Shown here piece after piece: positions 23,338 through 32,072 of a stretch of 41,921 bases of DNA (position 1 is the first letter of the stretch; each line of letters opens with the position of its first letter). The notes under the pieces are model-generated. The model did not search any database. It worked only from the letters and a program-made list of their open reading frames with translations, and was not told the origin of the DNA. Source of the stretch: Clostridia bacterium (GTDB taxonomy: Bacteria > Bacillota > Clostridia > Oscillospirales > CAG-272). The stretch lies in assembly GCA_017501225.1 (NCBI GenBank), contig JAFVXH010000005.1, forward strand, positions 1 through 41,921, written 5' to 3'. The position numbers and the translations under genes are program-made.

Positions 23338-24549
23338 TCAATCCAGAACGGGAACCGTCAGCACCACGGTCAGCTCGGAAAGCGCATCCCTTGCTTCCTT
23401 TGCGGTCATGGGCGCACTGATCAATGCGTATCTTCCGCCCTCGACGCCAACGCAAGCCTCGGCACGCAGCGCCTTCGTTGCCTTGTCCGCACACTTTGCG
23501 CATCCCTCGATCAGGAACAGATGGCGGCAAACGAGTACCGACGCATCGGTCTGCTCCTCTGCGGTTGCCGTTCTCCACTGCGGAAGGCTTCTCTCCTCGG
23601 CACGGTGAGAGAGGATATCAATGATATCCGCAACCACTGCGCTCGCGGTGGGAAGCTTGCCCGCGCCCGCACCGTAGAACAGTGCGCGCCCGAGCATATT
23701 CGCGTCTACTAAGATTCCGTTGAAAACGCCGTCGACGTGGCTGACGGGGTTCTGCGAGGGAACGAAGAAGGGAGAAACCATGGCAAGAACCTTGCCGTCG
23801 ACCGTACGGGTGTGTCCGATCAGCTTGACCGCACCGCCAAGAGCGCGTGCCGCCGCGGTGTGATCCTTGGTAATACCCGTAATACCGGTGGTGGAAATTT
23901 TATTGGGATCAAGAAGCACGCCGAACGCAAGCGCCGCCAGAATGACGATCTTACGCGCCGCGTCCAAGCCCTCGACGTCAGCGGCGGGATTTGCCTCAGC
24001 ATATCCGTTTGCCTGCGCTTCCTTGAGAGCCGACGCAAAATCCGCGCCCTCGCGCTCCATCTTGGTCAGAATAAAGTTGGTCGTGCCGTTGAGAATGCCG
24101 CTGACCGACAGGATCTGATTGGACGCAAGGTCGGTCTGCAAGGGACGGATGATCGGAATTCCGCCACCCACGCTCGCCTCGAACAGATAGCTGACGTGAT
24201 GCTTGCGCGCAAGCTTCAAAAGCTCTACGCCAAAGGTCGCAACGACCTCCTTGTTGGAGGTGACCACGTGCTTGCCCGCCTCGATCGCCGCGCGGGTAAA
24301 ATCGTAGGCAGGGTGAGCACCCCCCATCATCTCGGCAACCAAAGCGACCTCGGGGTCGTCCAGAATCACGCGAATATCGTGTACCACACGCTCTCCCAAG
24401 GGATGATCGGGAAACTCGCGCAGATCCAGAATATACTTAATATTGACCTCCTCGCCGCAATGCTTGGCGATCAGCTCACGGTTTTGAGTCAGAACCTCGG
24501 CGCTTCCGCTTCCGACCACGCCAAAGCCCAAAATTGCAATATGAATCAT
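23338..24549 (-). CDS. hom: Homoserine dehydrogenase (403 aa)
   Basis: Makes homoserine from aspartate semialdehyde in the threonine and methionine pathway. NAD(P)-binding GFGVVGSG (8-15), the TSNKEVVA motif, the signature FEASVGGGIPIIRPL and NGYAEANPAADVEGLDA with catalytic acid residues are present. The C-terminal region after about residue 330 is shorter than a full ACT regulatory domain (about 430 aa is usual), so feedback control by threonine may be altered. It stands alone with its own promoter and terminator. Confidence 0.94.
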   Translation of the reverse strand: MIHIAILGFGVVGSGSAEVLTQNRELIAKHCGEEVNIKYILDLREFPDHPLGERVVHDIRVILDDPEVALVAEMMGGAHPAYDFTRAAIEAGKHVVTSNKEVVATFGVELLKLARKHHVSYLFEASVGGGIPIIRPLQTDLASNQILSVSGILNGTTNFILTKMEREGADFASALKEAQANGYAEANPAADVEGLDAARKIVILAALAFGVLLDPNKISTTGITGITKDHTAAARALGGAVKLIGHTRTVDGKVLAMVSPFFVPSQNPVSHVDGVFNGILVDANMLGRALFYGAGAGKLPTASAVVADIIDILSHRAEERSLPQWRTATAEEQTDASVLVCRHLFLIEGCAKCADKATKALRAEACVGVEGGRYALISAPMTAKEARDALSELTVVLTVPVLD

Positions 24550-24641
24550 AATTGTCCTCTTCCCGCCCCCATGGGCTTCCTCAGTATCTCAAAAAACGCC
24601 GTCACACAGCATTTTTTGCGGTATTTTTCAAGTTGGATACT

Positions 24642-24670
24642 ATTATACCACAAAATATTCCAAATTGCAA
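24642..24670 (-). promoter_or_regulatory. Promoter of hom
   Basis: On the - strand, TTGCAA (24670-24665) and TATAAT (24647-24642), spacer 17. Leader of about 85 bases; no clear attenuator found. Confidence 0.78.
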
Positions 24671-24679
24671 ACAAAACTA

Positions 24680-24708
24680 TTGAAAAAACGAAAAAAATAT
24701 GCTATACT
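24680..24708 (+). promoter_or_regulatory. Promoter of DUF4364 gene
   Basis: TTGAAA (24680-24685) and TATACT (24703-24708), spacer 17. Back to back with the hom promoter. Confidence 0.8.
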
Positions 24709-24751
24709 CGTAAAGGAATCCCAAACGCGAGGATGAAAGGAGGAGCCCATC

Positions 24752-25312
24752 ATGCCGTCAAGCCCCATCGGAAGTAAGAACAACGTCAAGATCTTCGTGC
24801 TCTATCTGATGAGAAATATCAATTATCCCTTGGACTTTGTTACCATCAATGAGATCGTCATGCAGACCGACTACGTCATGTACTTGGATTTCGCCGAGGC
24901 GTTTTGCGAAATGCTGGACTCCGATCTGATCGTACAGGATGGCGAAAATGAGCGCGGCGAGCCGCTCTACTCCGTCACCAAGCGCGGCAGCATCGTTGCC
25001 GAGAGCTTGCGCTGTGATATCCTGCCCTCCCTTTTGGACAAAAGCATGTCCTGCGCCCTGCGTTATCTGGATTTCCAGCGCAGAGGCATCACGGTGGACT
25101 GTACCTACGAAAGCCTTGCCGATCACACCTTTGACGTGACGCTCCTGCTTCGCGAGAAGGACAAGACGATCCTGCGCACCACGATCAACGTGGACTCGGA
25201 ATACCGCTGCCGCAAGATGCGCGAGCTCTTCCGCTCCCGCCCCGAGGTGGTCTATCGCGGAATCCTCGCATTGCTCTCGGGCAACGTGGATTATCTGTTC
25301 GACAAGCCCTAA
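24752..25312 (+). CDS. DUF4364-family winged-helix protein (186 aa)
   Basis: The pattern NNVKIFVLYLMRNINYPLDF followed by FAEAFCEMLDSDLI and the SVTKRGSIVAESL segment matches DUF4364 (PF14277), a clostridial family with an N-terminal winged helix like PadR/MarR regulators and a C-terminal alpha/beta part. DNA binding is likely; target unknown. Start ATG 24752 is preceded by AAAGGAGGAGCCCATC. Confidence 0.88.
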   Translation: MPSSPIGSKNNVKIFVLYLMRNINYPLDFVTINEIVMQTDYVMYLDFAEAFCEMLDSDLIVQDGENERGEPLYSVTKRGSIVAESLRCDILPSLLDKSMSCALRYLDFQRRGITVDCTYESLADHTFDVTLLLREKDKTILRTTINVDSEYRCRKMRELFRSRPEVVYRGILALLSGNVDYLFDKP

Positions 25313-25329
25313 ATTTTGCATTTTATTCA

Positions 25330-25359
25330 AAAATTGAAAAATAAAATTTAACAATTTTT
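25330..25359 (+). terminator. Weak terminator after DUF4364 gene
   Basis: AAAATTG / CAATTTT stem with 15-base AT-rich loop and trailing T. The whole 25313-25617 gap is AT-rich and holds no gene; besides this it holds the promoter and hairpin of the sigma factor gene. Confidence 0.5.
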
Positions 25360-25502
25360 CCTCAAGCTTACTGTGAAAAATCACCAACAAAACTCTATCG
25401 TTTTCGTGATTTCGGTAAATTTGAGGAATCTTTTTTTGTTCATTTAGACGATTTTATCATGGAAAATGTAGAAATTTGGAGTAATTATTGCCAAAATACT
25501 CC

Positions 25503-25530
25503 TTGACATTTGAAAATTGTGTGCTATAAT
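25503..25530 (+). promoter_or_regulatory. Promoter of sigma factor gene
   Basis: TTGACA (25503-25508) and TATAAT (25525-25530), spacer 16. Confidence 0.8.
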
Positions 25531-25564
25531 GATATTGTTACGTATATTTTAAGATAAAAGCTTC

Positions 25565-25590
25565 AAAACGCACAAGCATCTTTGCGTTTT
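25565..25590 (+). other. Leader hairpin of sigma factor gene
   Basis: AAAACGCA / TGCGTTTT, 8-bp perfect stem with 10-base loop, ending in TTTT in the transcribed leader. It could act as a weak attenuator or a stability element. Confidence 0.45.
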
Positions 25591-25617
25591 GCGGCATCGG
25601 AAAGGGACCCCAGCGCT

Positions 25618-26196
25618 ATGAGCAAAGCACCGTCAAGCGATCAGATTAAGAATCACGAATTGCTTGCACAGGCGCAGGCAGGTGACCAACAGGCATTCGA
25701 GACGCTTCTGGAACGCTACACGCCCCTGATCGAGGCGATGACCGCGCAGTTTTCCACGCCTGATACCTCCCTGCAGGATCGCGAGGATCTGCGTCAGGAG
25801 GCATGGATCGCGCTTTGCGGTGCGGTGACACACTATCGCCCGGACGTTGGAAGCGCATCGTTCGGAACCTTCGCAAAGGTTTGCATCCGCCATCGGCTCA
25901 TCTCCCATCTCCGCACGTCCTCTCATCAGATCGAGGTGCTTCCCCTGGAGGCGCACGGAGAGATCGCAGAGCAGGTCAATCCCGCATCGCACCTGGTGGA
26001 GGAGGAAGCCTATCGGGAGCTTTACCGCAACGTCAGAAGCAAGCTTTCCGATCTGGAGAACCGCATCTGGTGGCTCTACCTTTCGGGCCTTACCGCCAAG
26101 GAGGTCGCGCATCAGCTGCAATGTGACGAGAAGGCAGTTCAGAACGCCATCTACCGCATCCGCAAAAAGCTGCGGAGCACCATACAGAACACATAA
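25618..26196 (+). CDS. SigH-like sigma-70 family factor (192 aa)
   Basis: Region 2 is DREDLRQEAWIALCGAVTHYRP and FGTFAKVCIRHRLISHLR (about 54-102). Region 4 has a C-terminal HTH, LSDLENRIWWLYLSGLTAKEVAHQLQCDEKAVQNAIYRIRKKL. The size and the region 2 sequence fit SigH-like sporulation/competence sigma factors; no anti-sigma gene is beside it, which argues against an ECF pair. ATG 25618 is chosen because it has AAAGGGA (12 bases away, a bit long) and a leader from the promoter; the frame starts 12 codons earlier but without a site. Confidence 0.87.
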   Translation: MSKAPSSDQIKNHELLAQAQAGDQQAFETLLERYTPLIEAMTAQFSTPDTSLQDREDLRQEAWIALCGAVTHYRPDVGSASFGTFAKVCIRHRLISHLRTSSHQIEVLPLEAHGEIAEQVNPASHLVEEEAYRELYRNVRSKLSDLENRIWWLYLSGLTAKEVAHQLQCDEKAVQNAIYRIRKKLRSTIQNT

Positions 26197-26205
26197 CGAA
26201 ATAAA

Positions 26206-26223
26206 CCTGCACCGCGGTGCAGG
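26206..26223. other. 18-bp perfect palindrome after sigma factor gene
   Basis: CCTGCACCGCGGTGCAGG. No T run follows (TCCTATAT), so it is a weak terminator at best or a protein binding site ahead of the zinc-ribbon gene. Confidence 0.6.
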
Positions 26224-26326
26224 TCCTATATGCCCACATAGCTTAAAAAAAGCGTTGAGCGATCAAAGATAACGGTGTAAGTCCGTTTGGGGTAAGACAT
26301 TTTTTCTACAAAGAGAGGGTACCACC

Positions 26327-26647
26327 ATGTTCCAAGAAGAAAACTACGATGCAGTAACAGCGACCGAATTTGTCGACGAGACCTTGGTTTGCAAGGATTG
26401 CGGCAAGGAATTTGTGTTCACTGCGGGCGAACAGGCTTTCTACGCTGAAAAGGGATTCCAGAACAAGCCCAAGGCTTGCAAGGCATGCCGTGACGCGAGA
26501 AAGAACGCCAACAAAGCTCCCCGTGAGTATTTCACGGCAGTATGCGCAGAGTGCGGCGGCGAGGCGAAGATTACGTTCCAGCCTTCCAACGACAGACCTG
26601 TATACTGCAGTGCTTGCTTCGAAAAGAAGAAGAACGCACAGGAGTAA
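26327..26647 (+). CDS. Zinc-ribbon protein, zf_Tbcl type (106 aa)
   Basis: Cysteines in CKDCGKEF, ACKACRDARK, CAECGGEA and CSACFEKKK form two zinc ribbons. The first part, LVCKDCGKEFVFTAGEQAFY followed by KGFQNKPKAC, is the zf_Tbcl domain (PF13451), common as a small protein in Clostridia; the second ribbon is a known companion. Probably cytoplasmic; role unknown, nucleic acid or protein binding likely. Start has GAGAGGGTACCACC upstream. Strong bidirectional terminator follows. Confidence 0.9.
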   Translation: MFQEENYDAVTATEFVDETLVCKDCGKEFVFTAGEQAFYAEKGFQNKPKACKACRDARKNANKAPREYFTAVCAECGGEAKITFQPSNDRPVYCSACFEKKKNAQE

Positions 26648-26685
26648 TTCTGTCTGTATCAGTTAGTTGATATAAATAGAGTTAG

Positions 26686-26726
26686 ACAAACGGGCAACCG
26701 ATATCGGTTGCCCGTTTGTGTTTTTA
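26686..26726. terminator. Bidirectional terminator between zinc-ribbon gene and Toprim gene
   Basis: ACAAACGGGCAACCG / CGGTTGCCCGTTTGT, perfect stem around ATAT, with TTTTT after it on the + strand. It ends the + strand gene and the long - strand operon. Confidence 0.9.
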
Positions 26727-27347
26727 TACTTGCCCGGAGGAAGAAGCGTCTACCTCTCTGCCCACAAGCTCACAGTATTCTCCGTAGCTGCAGAGCATAC
26801 GAAGCGCTGAGAGCAAGGCGTTCGGCGTCATCCCCCGTGGGAGTCCGACCTTTTCGGCAAGCGCGTCGCGCCGCTCGGCGCATCCCTGACGTCCCGTAAG
26901 ACCGTCCACGTACAGATCGGTTTTGGAGAGCGGGTTTTCCTGCATTCTGCGCGCAACGCTTTGTTCGTCGGCATAAGGGGAAAGCAACTGAAACAGCAGC
27001 TCCGTCCCGATCCCCTCAACGCCAAGGATCCCCTCGGCAGAGGGCTTTTCTTTTCTCTTTTCCTTGCCTTCAATGCGCGGAACGTACAGATGGATCAGGC
27101 GATCCCTTGGAATGGAGGAGGTCAGATAGGAACGGATGACCTTCCCTGCCCCGTCGCTGTCGGTCAGAACGATCAGAGGCGTCTTTTTCGAGAGAGCGCA
27201 AAGAAGCTGCTTCTTCTCCTTTTGGTTGAATACCCCAAAGCCGTCGGTCGGAATGATCTGTCCCTCCATGACCTGCTCGAGGCGCAGCTTATCGTATCTT
27301 CCCTCCACGATCACAGGGTACGGGATCTTTAATCGTTGATGTACCAT
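26724..27347 (-). CDS. Toprim / DUF4093 protein, RNase M5-like (207 aa)
   Basis: The Toprim domain has the catalytic Glu in VEGRYDK (15-20) and the DxD motif in TDSDGAG (62-68), as in RNase M5 (5S rRNA maturation). The C-terminal half matches DUF4093, the usual partner in clostridial members. It may process 5S rRNA or another structured RNA; RnmV assignment is not certain, so no symbol is given. Last gene of the operon, 4 bases after uppP. Confidence 0.85.
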   Translation of the reverse strand: MVHQRLKIPYPVIVEGRYDKLRLEQVMEGQIIPTDGFGVFNQKEKKQLLCALSKKTPLIVLTDSDGAGKVIRSYLTSSIPRDRLIHLYVPRIEGKEKRKEKPSAEGILGVEGIGTELLFQLLSPYADEQSVARRMQENPLSKTDLYVDGLTGRQGCAERRDALAEKVGLPRGMTPNALLSALRMLCSYGEYCELVGREVDASSSGQV

Positions 27348-27351
27348 AGCG

Positions 27352-28248
27352 TTAAATCACGTATTTCAGGAGGGCTGCCAGGAGCACGATCGCGCCCAGC
27401 ACGATGCGGTAAACACCGAAGGACGCAAAGCTGTGCTTTTTGACAAAATCCATCAGGAATCGGATAGCGGCTACGGAAACGGCAAAGGAAACGGCACATC
27501 CCACCAACAGCGCGATCCACGCACCGATCGGGACACTGACGTTTGCCTCCATCACCCACTTTGCAAAGCCCAGAACCTTGATCCCACTGGCACCGAACAT
27601 CACGGGAATTGCCATAAAGAAGGAAAATTCCGCGCCTGCGGTACGGGAAAGCCCTAAGATCATCGAGCCTAAGATCGTAGATCCCGAGCGTGAGGTACCC
27701 GGCAGAATGGAAAGTGCCTGAAATGCGCCGATCAGAAGCGCCGTTTTATAAGGCAGCTGATCGAGCGAGTCGATCTTTGCCGTTTTGTTTTTGTTGATCT
27801 TTTCAATGATCAAAAACGCGATACCGTAAACGATGAGTGCCGTAGCAACTACCACGGAATTGTAGAGCCACCCGTCGATGTCCTTACCCGTCGCGATCTC
27901 CAAAATCTTATCCAGACCGATGCCGACGGCAGCAGCGGGAACGCTGGCGACCAAAACCTTTGCCCAAAGCGTCCAGATGCGCTTTTTGTCCCCCTCGCTC
28001 TTATCTTTTCCAAACGGAAACAGACGTCCCCAGAACAGAAGGATGACGGCAAAAATCGCGCCAAGCTGGATCACGACCTCGAACATCTCCCAGAATTCGG
28101 CATGGAAGGCCGCGTCCATACCCGCAAAGCGGAACGGCAGCCATTCCTCCACCAGGATCAGATGTCCCGTGGAGCTGATGGGAAGCCACTCCGTAATACC
28201 TTCGACAATGCCGTAGAGCAATGCCTTGAGCCATTCTAATACGATCAT
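27352..28248 (-). CDS. uppP: Undecaprenyl-diphosphate phosphatase (298 aa)
   Basis: Membrane enzyme that converts undecaprenyl diphosphate to the monophosphate for cell-wall lipid carrier recycling; members confer bacitracin tolerance. Family motifs EGITEWLPISSTGHL near the N-terminus and PGTSRSGSTI in the middle are present, with about eight hydrophobic helices. ATG 28248 directly follows the stop of the U32 peptidase gene, so translation is coupled. Confidence 0.95.
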   Translation of the reverse strand: MIVLEWLKALLYGIVEGITEWLPISSTGHLILVEEWLPFRFAGMDAAFHAEFWEMFEVVIQLGAIFAVILLFWGRLFPFGKDKSEGDKKRIWTLWAKVLVASVPAAAVGIGLDKILEIATGKDIDGWLYNSVVVATALIVYGIAFLIIEKINKNKTAKIDSLDQLPYKTALLIGAFQALSILPGTSRSGSTILGSMILGLSRTAGAEFSFFMAIPVMFGASGIKVLGFAKWVMEANVSVPIGAWIALLVGCAVSFAVSVAAIRFLMDFVKKHSFASFGVYRIVLGAIVLLAALLKYVI

Positions 28249-29589
28249 TCAGCAATCTCCTTTCAAGCGGTCCTTTGCGCGGACCTCCAGCCCTTTTCCA
28301 AAGGAAGCGCGCAAAATATCTCCCTCGTGTACTGCAAAGGGTACACGGCACCAATAGATCATAGAGGGGTGCGGTGTTGCGGGCAAGGGCGTGCCGTCAG
28401 GCGCGTAAAGCTCGCCCACCGAAAAGCCGATGCCGGTCTTGCCGGGAGAGATCAGCTCCGCTTGCTCACCCGCGCTGAGCTTGTTGCGCTGAATGAAGCG
28501 GTAAAGTCTTCCCTGCCCGTTCTCCATCTCGACTCCGGCAGCGGCGATCGCCTCTGCCTCGGTTGCATCATATTCGGTGGCGGTGGCATAATATGCCTTC
28601 TCGCGCAGGTATCCGCACTGACTGACCAGCTGGGGATTTTCCATCGGATCGTCAAAATAAAATCCCGTTCCGTATTCACGGTGTGAAACGCTCTCCAGCT
28701 CCTCCAGCCACGCGGGGTCAAACCGATAGCCCGCGGGGTCCTTTGCGTAAGCATCCATGGCAAGACGGTAGGCGTTCGTCACCACAGCAGTGTAGTACGC
28801 GCTCTTCATGCGTCCCTCGATCTTGAAGGACGAGATACCGCTTTCCATCAGCTCGGGGATATGCTCGATCATGCACATATCCTTGGAGGACATGATAAAG
28901 CTTCCCACTTCACTCTGCTCCACGATCGGAAAGAGCATATCGGGACGCTTTTCCTCCACGATGGCATAATTCCAGCGGCAGGGCTGCGAGCAGGTTCCTC
29001 TGTTGCCGTCACGCCCGTTCATGGCGTTGGCAAGCAGGCAGCGACCGCTGTAGGACACGCACATCGAGCCATGGATAAACGCCTCCAGCTCCACGTCGGG
29101 CGGAAGCTCACGGCGAATGTTCAGAATTTCATCCAGCGTAAGTTCCCGCGCAAGCACCAAGCGCTTTGCGCCAAGTCTTGCGTAAGCCATGGCAGACGCG
29201 GGACTGACGATGCTGGTCTGCGTGGAAATGTGGATCTCCATATCGGGTAAAAGCTCCCTGACGGTTGCGAGCACACCCATATCTCCTACGATCATAGCGT
29301 CAATGCCTGCGTCCTTGATATCCAGCAAAAATTTGCGCAGGAGCGGATACTCGTTGGCACGCGGCATGGTGTTGACGGTCAGATAAAGCTTCTTTCCCCG
29401 CTCGTGAACGTATCTTGCCGCCTCGTACAGCTCCTCGACGGTAAAGTTATCCGCCGCCGAGCGCATGCCGAACATCTTGCCCGCAAGATAGACCGCATCC
29501 GCGCCGTACAGAATGGCGACACGCAGCTTTTCAAAATTTCCCGCAGGGGCTAACAGCTCGGGCTGCTTACCCGTGTTTTGATATTCCAT
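28249..29589 (-). CDS. U32-family peptidase / RlhA-like protein (446 aa)
   Basis: The N-terminus ELLAPAGNFEKLRVAILYGADAVYLAGK is the U32 signature start. The motif EAFIHGSMCVSYSGRCLLANAMNGRDGNRGTCSQPCRW carries the conserved cysteines used for an iron-sulfur cluster in the RlhA/TrhP group, which hydroxylate rRNA or tRNA uridines or cytidines. So a role in RNA hydroxylation is more likely than proteolysis. ATG 29589 is chosen because AGGAGG lies upstream; the open frame extends 38 codons further into the aspS terminator. It joins uppP without a gap. Confidence 0.9.
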   Translation of the reverse strand: MEYQNTGKQPELLAPAGNFEKLRVAILYGADAVYLAGKMFGMRSAADNFTVEELYEAARYVHERGKKLYLTVNTMPRANEYPLLRKFLLDIKDAGIDAMIVGDMGVLATVRELLPDMEIHISTQTSIVSPASAMAYARLGAKRLVLARELTLDEILNIRRELPPDVELEAFIHGSMCVSYSGRCLLANAMNGRDGNRGTCSQPCRWNYAIVEEKRPDMLFPIVEQSEVGSFIMSSKDMCMIEHIPELMESGISSFKIEGRMKSAYYTAVVTNAYRLAMDAYAKDPAGYRFDPAWLEELESVSHREYGTGFYFDDPMENPQLVSQCGYLREKAYYATATEYDATEAEAIAAAGVEMENGQGRLYRFIQRNKLSAGEQAELISPGKTGIGFSVGELYAPDGTPLPATPHPSMIYWCRVPFAVHEGDILRASFGKGLEVRAKDRLKGDC

Positions 29590-29624
29590 ATCCTGTTTTT
29601 CCTCCTTCCCTTTCGGTTTTGAGA

Positions 29625-29660
29625 AACAAGGGAGGTGCTCGGCGGAGCACCTCTTTGTTC
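29625..29660 (-). terminator. Hairpin between aspS and U32 gene
   Basis: On the - strand, AACAAAGAGGTGCTC / GAGCACCTCCCTTGTT with CGCC loop. The T run after it is weak, so part of the transcript may read through to the next genes. Confidence 0.65.
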
Positions 29661-29665
29661 GGTGA

Positions 29666-31465
29666 TTATTCTTCCGTTTCGGTTTCGAGCACAGCGATGC
29701 CAAGCTCCAACAGATCCTTTTCTGCCACGGGCGTGGGACACTGCGACATCAATTCACTTGCGTTCTGTACCTTCGGGAAGGCAACGACGTCGCGCAAAGA
29801 GTCCGCACCCGACATCACCATGGCAAGGCGGTCAAGACCCATACCCGAGCCTCCGTGAGGAGGTGCACCGTATTTGTATGCGTCGACCAGGAAGCCGAAC
29901 TTGCGCTCGATATCCTCGCGCGTAAGCCCCAAGACGGAGAACATCTTCTCCTGCAGCTGCCAGTCGGTGATACGGATGGAGCCCGAAAGCAGCTCGGTGC
30001 CGTTGAGCACCATATCGTAGCACTCGGCGCGCACACGACCGGGATCGCTTTCCAGATACGGCAGGCACTCGCTAAGAGGCATGGTAAAGGGATGGTGCAT
30101 CGCATCCCAGTGGTTGGTGTCCTCGTTCCACTCAAAGAACGGGAACTCAACGACCCACAGGAAGTTGAACGCGCCCTCGTTGATCAGATTCAGCTTTTTA
30201 CCCAAAATCGTGCGCAAAGCGCCCAATACGGGAAGCGTGACCTTGTTCTTGTCGGCAACGATGAGCATGACGTCGCCTCGCTCCATCTGCCCTGCCGCCA
30301 GAATCGCCTTGAGCTCGTCCTCGGTCAGGAATTTGGAGAAGGAGCAGGTGGGAGCCTCGTCCACCCAACGGATATACGCCAAGCCCTTGGCGCCGATTCC
30401 GCGCGCGTGCTCGGTCAGCTTGTCGATCTCCTTGCGCGTCAAAGCTTGTGCCGCGTTCTTTGCCACGATGCAACGAACACTTCCGCCGTCCGCAATCGCA
30501 GAGGTAAAGACCGAGAAGCCGCAATTCTTGACGGTGTCGCTCAGGTCGTTGATCTCCATACCAAAGCGGGTGTCGGGCTTATCGGTTCCAAAGCGGTTCA
30601 TCGCGTCCGCAAAGGTAATACGAGGCATGGGAAGCGGGATATCCACGTTCAGGACCTCTTTGAAGACTCTTTGAATAAAGCCCTCGTTCATGGACATGAT
30701 ATCCTCCTGCGTCGCAAAGGACATCTCCAGGTCGATCTGGGTAAACTCGGGCTGACGGTCAGCACGCAGGTCCTCGTCGCGGAAGCAACGCGCAAGCTGA
30801 ATATAGCGGTCGTAGCCCGAAAGCATCAGAAGCTGCTTATAAAGCTGGGGAGATTGCGGAAGCGCATAGAAGCTTCCCTTGTGCACACGGCTGGGCACCA
30901 GATAATCGCGCGCTCCCTCGGGAGTGGACTTGATCATCATAGGCGTTTCGATCTCCAAAAAGCCGTTTTCATAGTAATACTCACGCGCAACTCTTGCGAT
31001 ATGGTGACGCATCATGATGTTGCGCTGGAGCGACGGACGGCGCAGATCGAGATAGCGGTACTTGAGCGCGATCTCGTCCTTGGTTTTCTTGGCATCCGAC
31101 ACCTCGAAGGGAGGGGTCTGTGCCGCGGAAAGGATCTTGAGCTCGGTTACAAAGATCTCAATCTGTCCCGTGGGAAGATTGGGATTGATCGCTCCCTCAC
31201 CTCTGGGACGGACCGTTCCGTGTACGGCAAGAACGAACTCGGCACGTACCGAGAACGCCTTTTCAAAAATTTCACGGTCGGTTTCCTGATCGAACGCCAG
31301 CTGCACGATACCCGTGCGGTCGCGCAGATCGATGAAGATCAGGGCACCAAGATCTCTTTGACGCTGTGCCCAACCCATCACGCAAACCTCTTTGCCGATA
31401 TCCTGTTCCGTAACAGTGCCGCAATAATGTGTGCGTCTGTCATTTTTTGTCATCAATTCTGCCAT
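29666..31465 (-). CDS. aspS: Aspartyl-tRNA synthetase (599 aa)
   Basis: Class II synthetase of bacterial size. N-terminal OB anticodon domain (CVMGWAQRQRDLGALIFIDLRDRTGIVQLAF), motif 2 region FRDEDLRADRQPEFTQID, a GAD insert, and motif 3 GGSGMGLDRLAM near the C-terminus. Whether it is discriminating (Asp only) or also charges Asn tRNA cannot be read. Lies 22 bases after the phosphoribosyltransferase gene. Confidence 0.96.
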   Translation of the reverse strand: MAELMTKNDRRTHYCGTVTEQDIGKEVCVMGWAQRQRDLGALIFIDLRDRTGIVQLAFDQETDREIFEKAFSVRAEFVLAVHGTVRPRGEGAINPNLPTGQIEIFVTELKILSAAQTPPFEVSDAKKTKDEIALKYRYLDLRRPSLQRNIMMRHHIARVAREYYYENGFLEIETPMMIKSTPEGARDYLVPSRVHKGSFYALPQSPQLYKQLLMLSGYDRYIQLARCFRDEDLRADRQPEFTQIDLEMSFATQEDIMSMNEGFIQRVFKEVLNVDIPLPMPRITFADAMNRFGTDKPDTRFGMEINDLSDTVKNCGFSVFTSAIADGGSVRCIVAKNAAQALTRKEIDKLTEHARGIGAKGLAYIRWVDEAPTCSFSKFLTEDELKAILAAGQMERGDVMLIVADKNKVTLPVLGALRTILGKKLNLINEGAFNFLWVVEFPFFEWNEDTNHWDAMHHPFTMPLSECLPYLESDPGRVRAECYDMVLNGTELLSGSIRITDWQLQEKMFSVLGLTREDIERKFGFLVDAYKYGAPPHGGSGMGLDRLAMVMSGADSLRDVVAFPKVQNASELMSQCPTPVAEKDLLELGIAVLETETEE

Positions 31466-31488
31466 GGTCTAAACTCCTTTGCCAAAAA

Positions 31489-32049
31489 TCAGATGGGAGC
31501 GCCGCTCTTGTCAAACAGGGGCAGCTTTTCCAGATAGATCAGATCCTCTCTTGCCTGCGCATCTCCCTCAGCAAGAATCGCCATTCTGCCGCAGATCACG
31601 CCGCCCGCATTCACAACGAGCTCCTCGAGCGCGTGAATGGAATCTCCGAGAGATACCACGTCATCCACCAGAAGGATGCGCTTACCCTTCATCAGCTCGG
31701 CATCCGCGCCGTCCAGATAGAGCGTCTGGTCGCGCTGCGTGGTAATGGAATGCACGTTGACCTCAAGAATGTTGCTCATATAAAGCTTTGGGTGCTTGCG
31801 TGCGATGAAATACTTCTGGTTGCCCGCCAGGCGCGCCATTTCGTGCGCCAACGGAATTCCCTTCGCCTCAGCGGTAATGATGTAATCGTACTCGGGCGCT
31901 CTCTTGAGCAGCTCCTCGGCGCACGCGGTGGTCAATTCGGGATCTCCGAAGATGACGAACGCGCCGATCAACAGGCTCTCGTTCAGGGGGCACAGGGGCA
32001 GGTCGCGCTCACAGCCTGCGATTGTCATGCGATAATACTGTTGTTCCAT
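31489..32049 (-). CDS. Adenine-phosphoribosyltransferase-like protein (186 aa)
   Basis: Type I phosphoribosyltransferase: PRPP-binding RILLVDDVVSLGDSI, and the upstream AEAKGIPLAHEMARLAG hood segment. The overall layout is like Apt or xanthine/purine PRTases, acting in purine salvage, but the specific base is not determined. ATG 32049 is preferred (GGAG nine bases upstream). A 9-codon longer frame would overlap the thiI stop by a few bases. Confidence 0.82.
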   Translation of the reverse strand: MEQQYYRMTIAGCERDLPLCPLNESLLIGAFVIFGDPELTTACAEELLKRAPEYDYIITAEAKGIPLAHEMARLAGNQKYFIARKHPKLYMSNILEVNVHSITTQRDQTLYLDGADAELMKGKRILLVDDVVSLGDSIHALEELVVNAGGVICGRMAILAEGDAQAREDLIYLEKLPLFDKSGAPI

Positions 32050-32072
32050 ATCAAGTTTCTCCGTTCTGTCAA

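Noticed and set aside
29855..31537. 560-codon + strand frame opposite aspS
   Set aside because: Antisense shadow; aspS motifs are unambiguous on the other strand.
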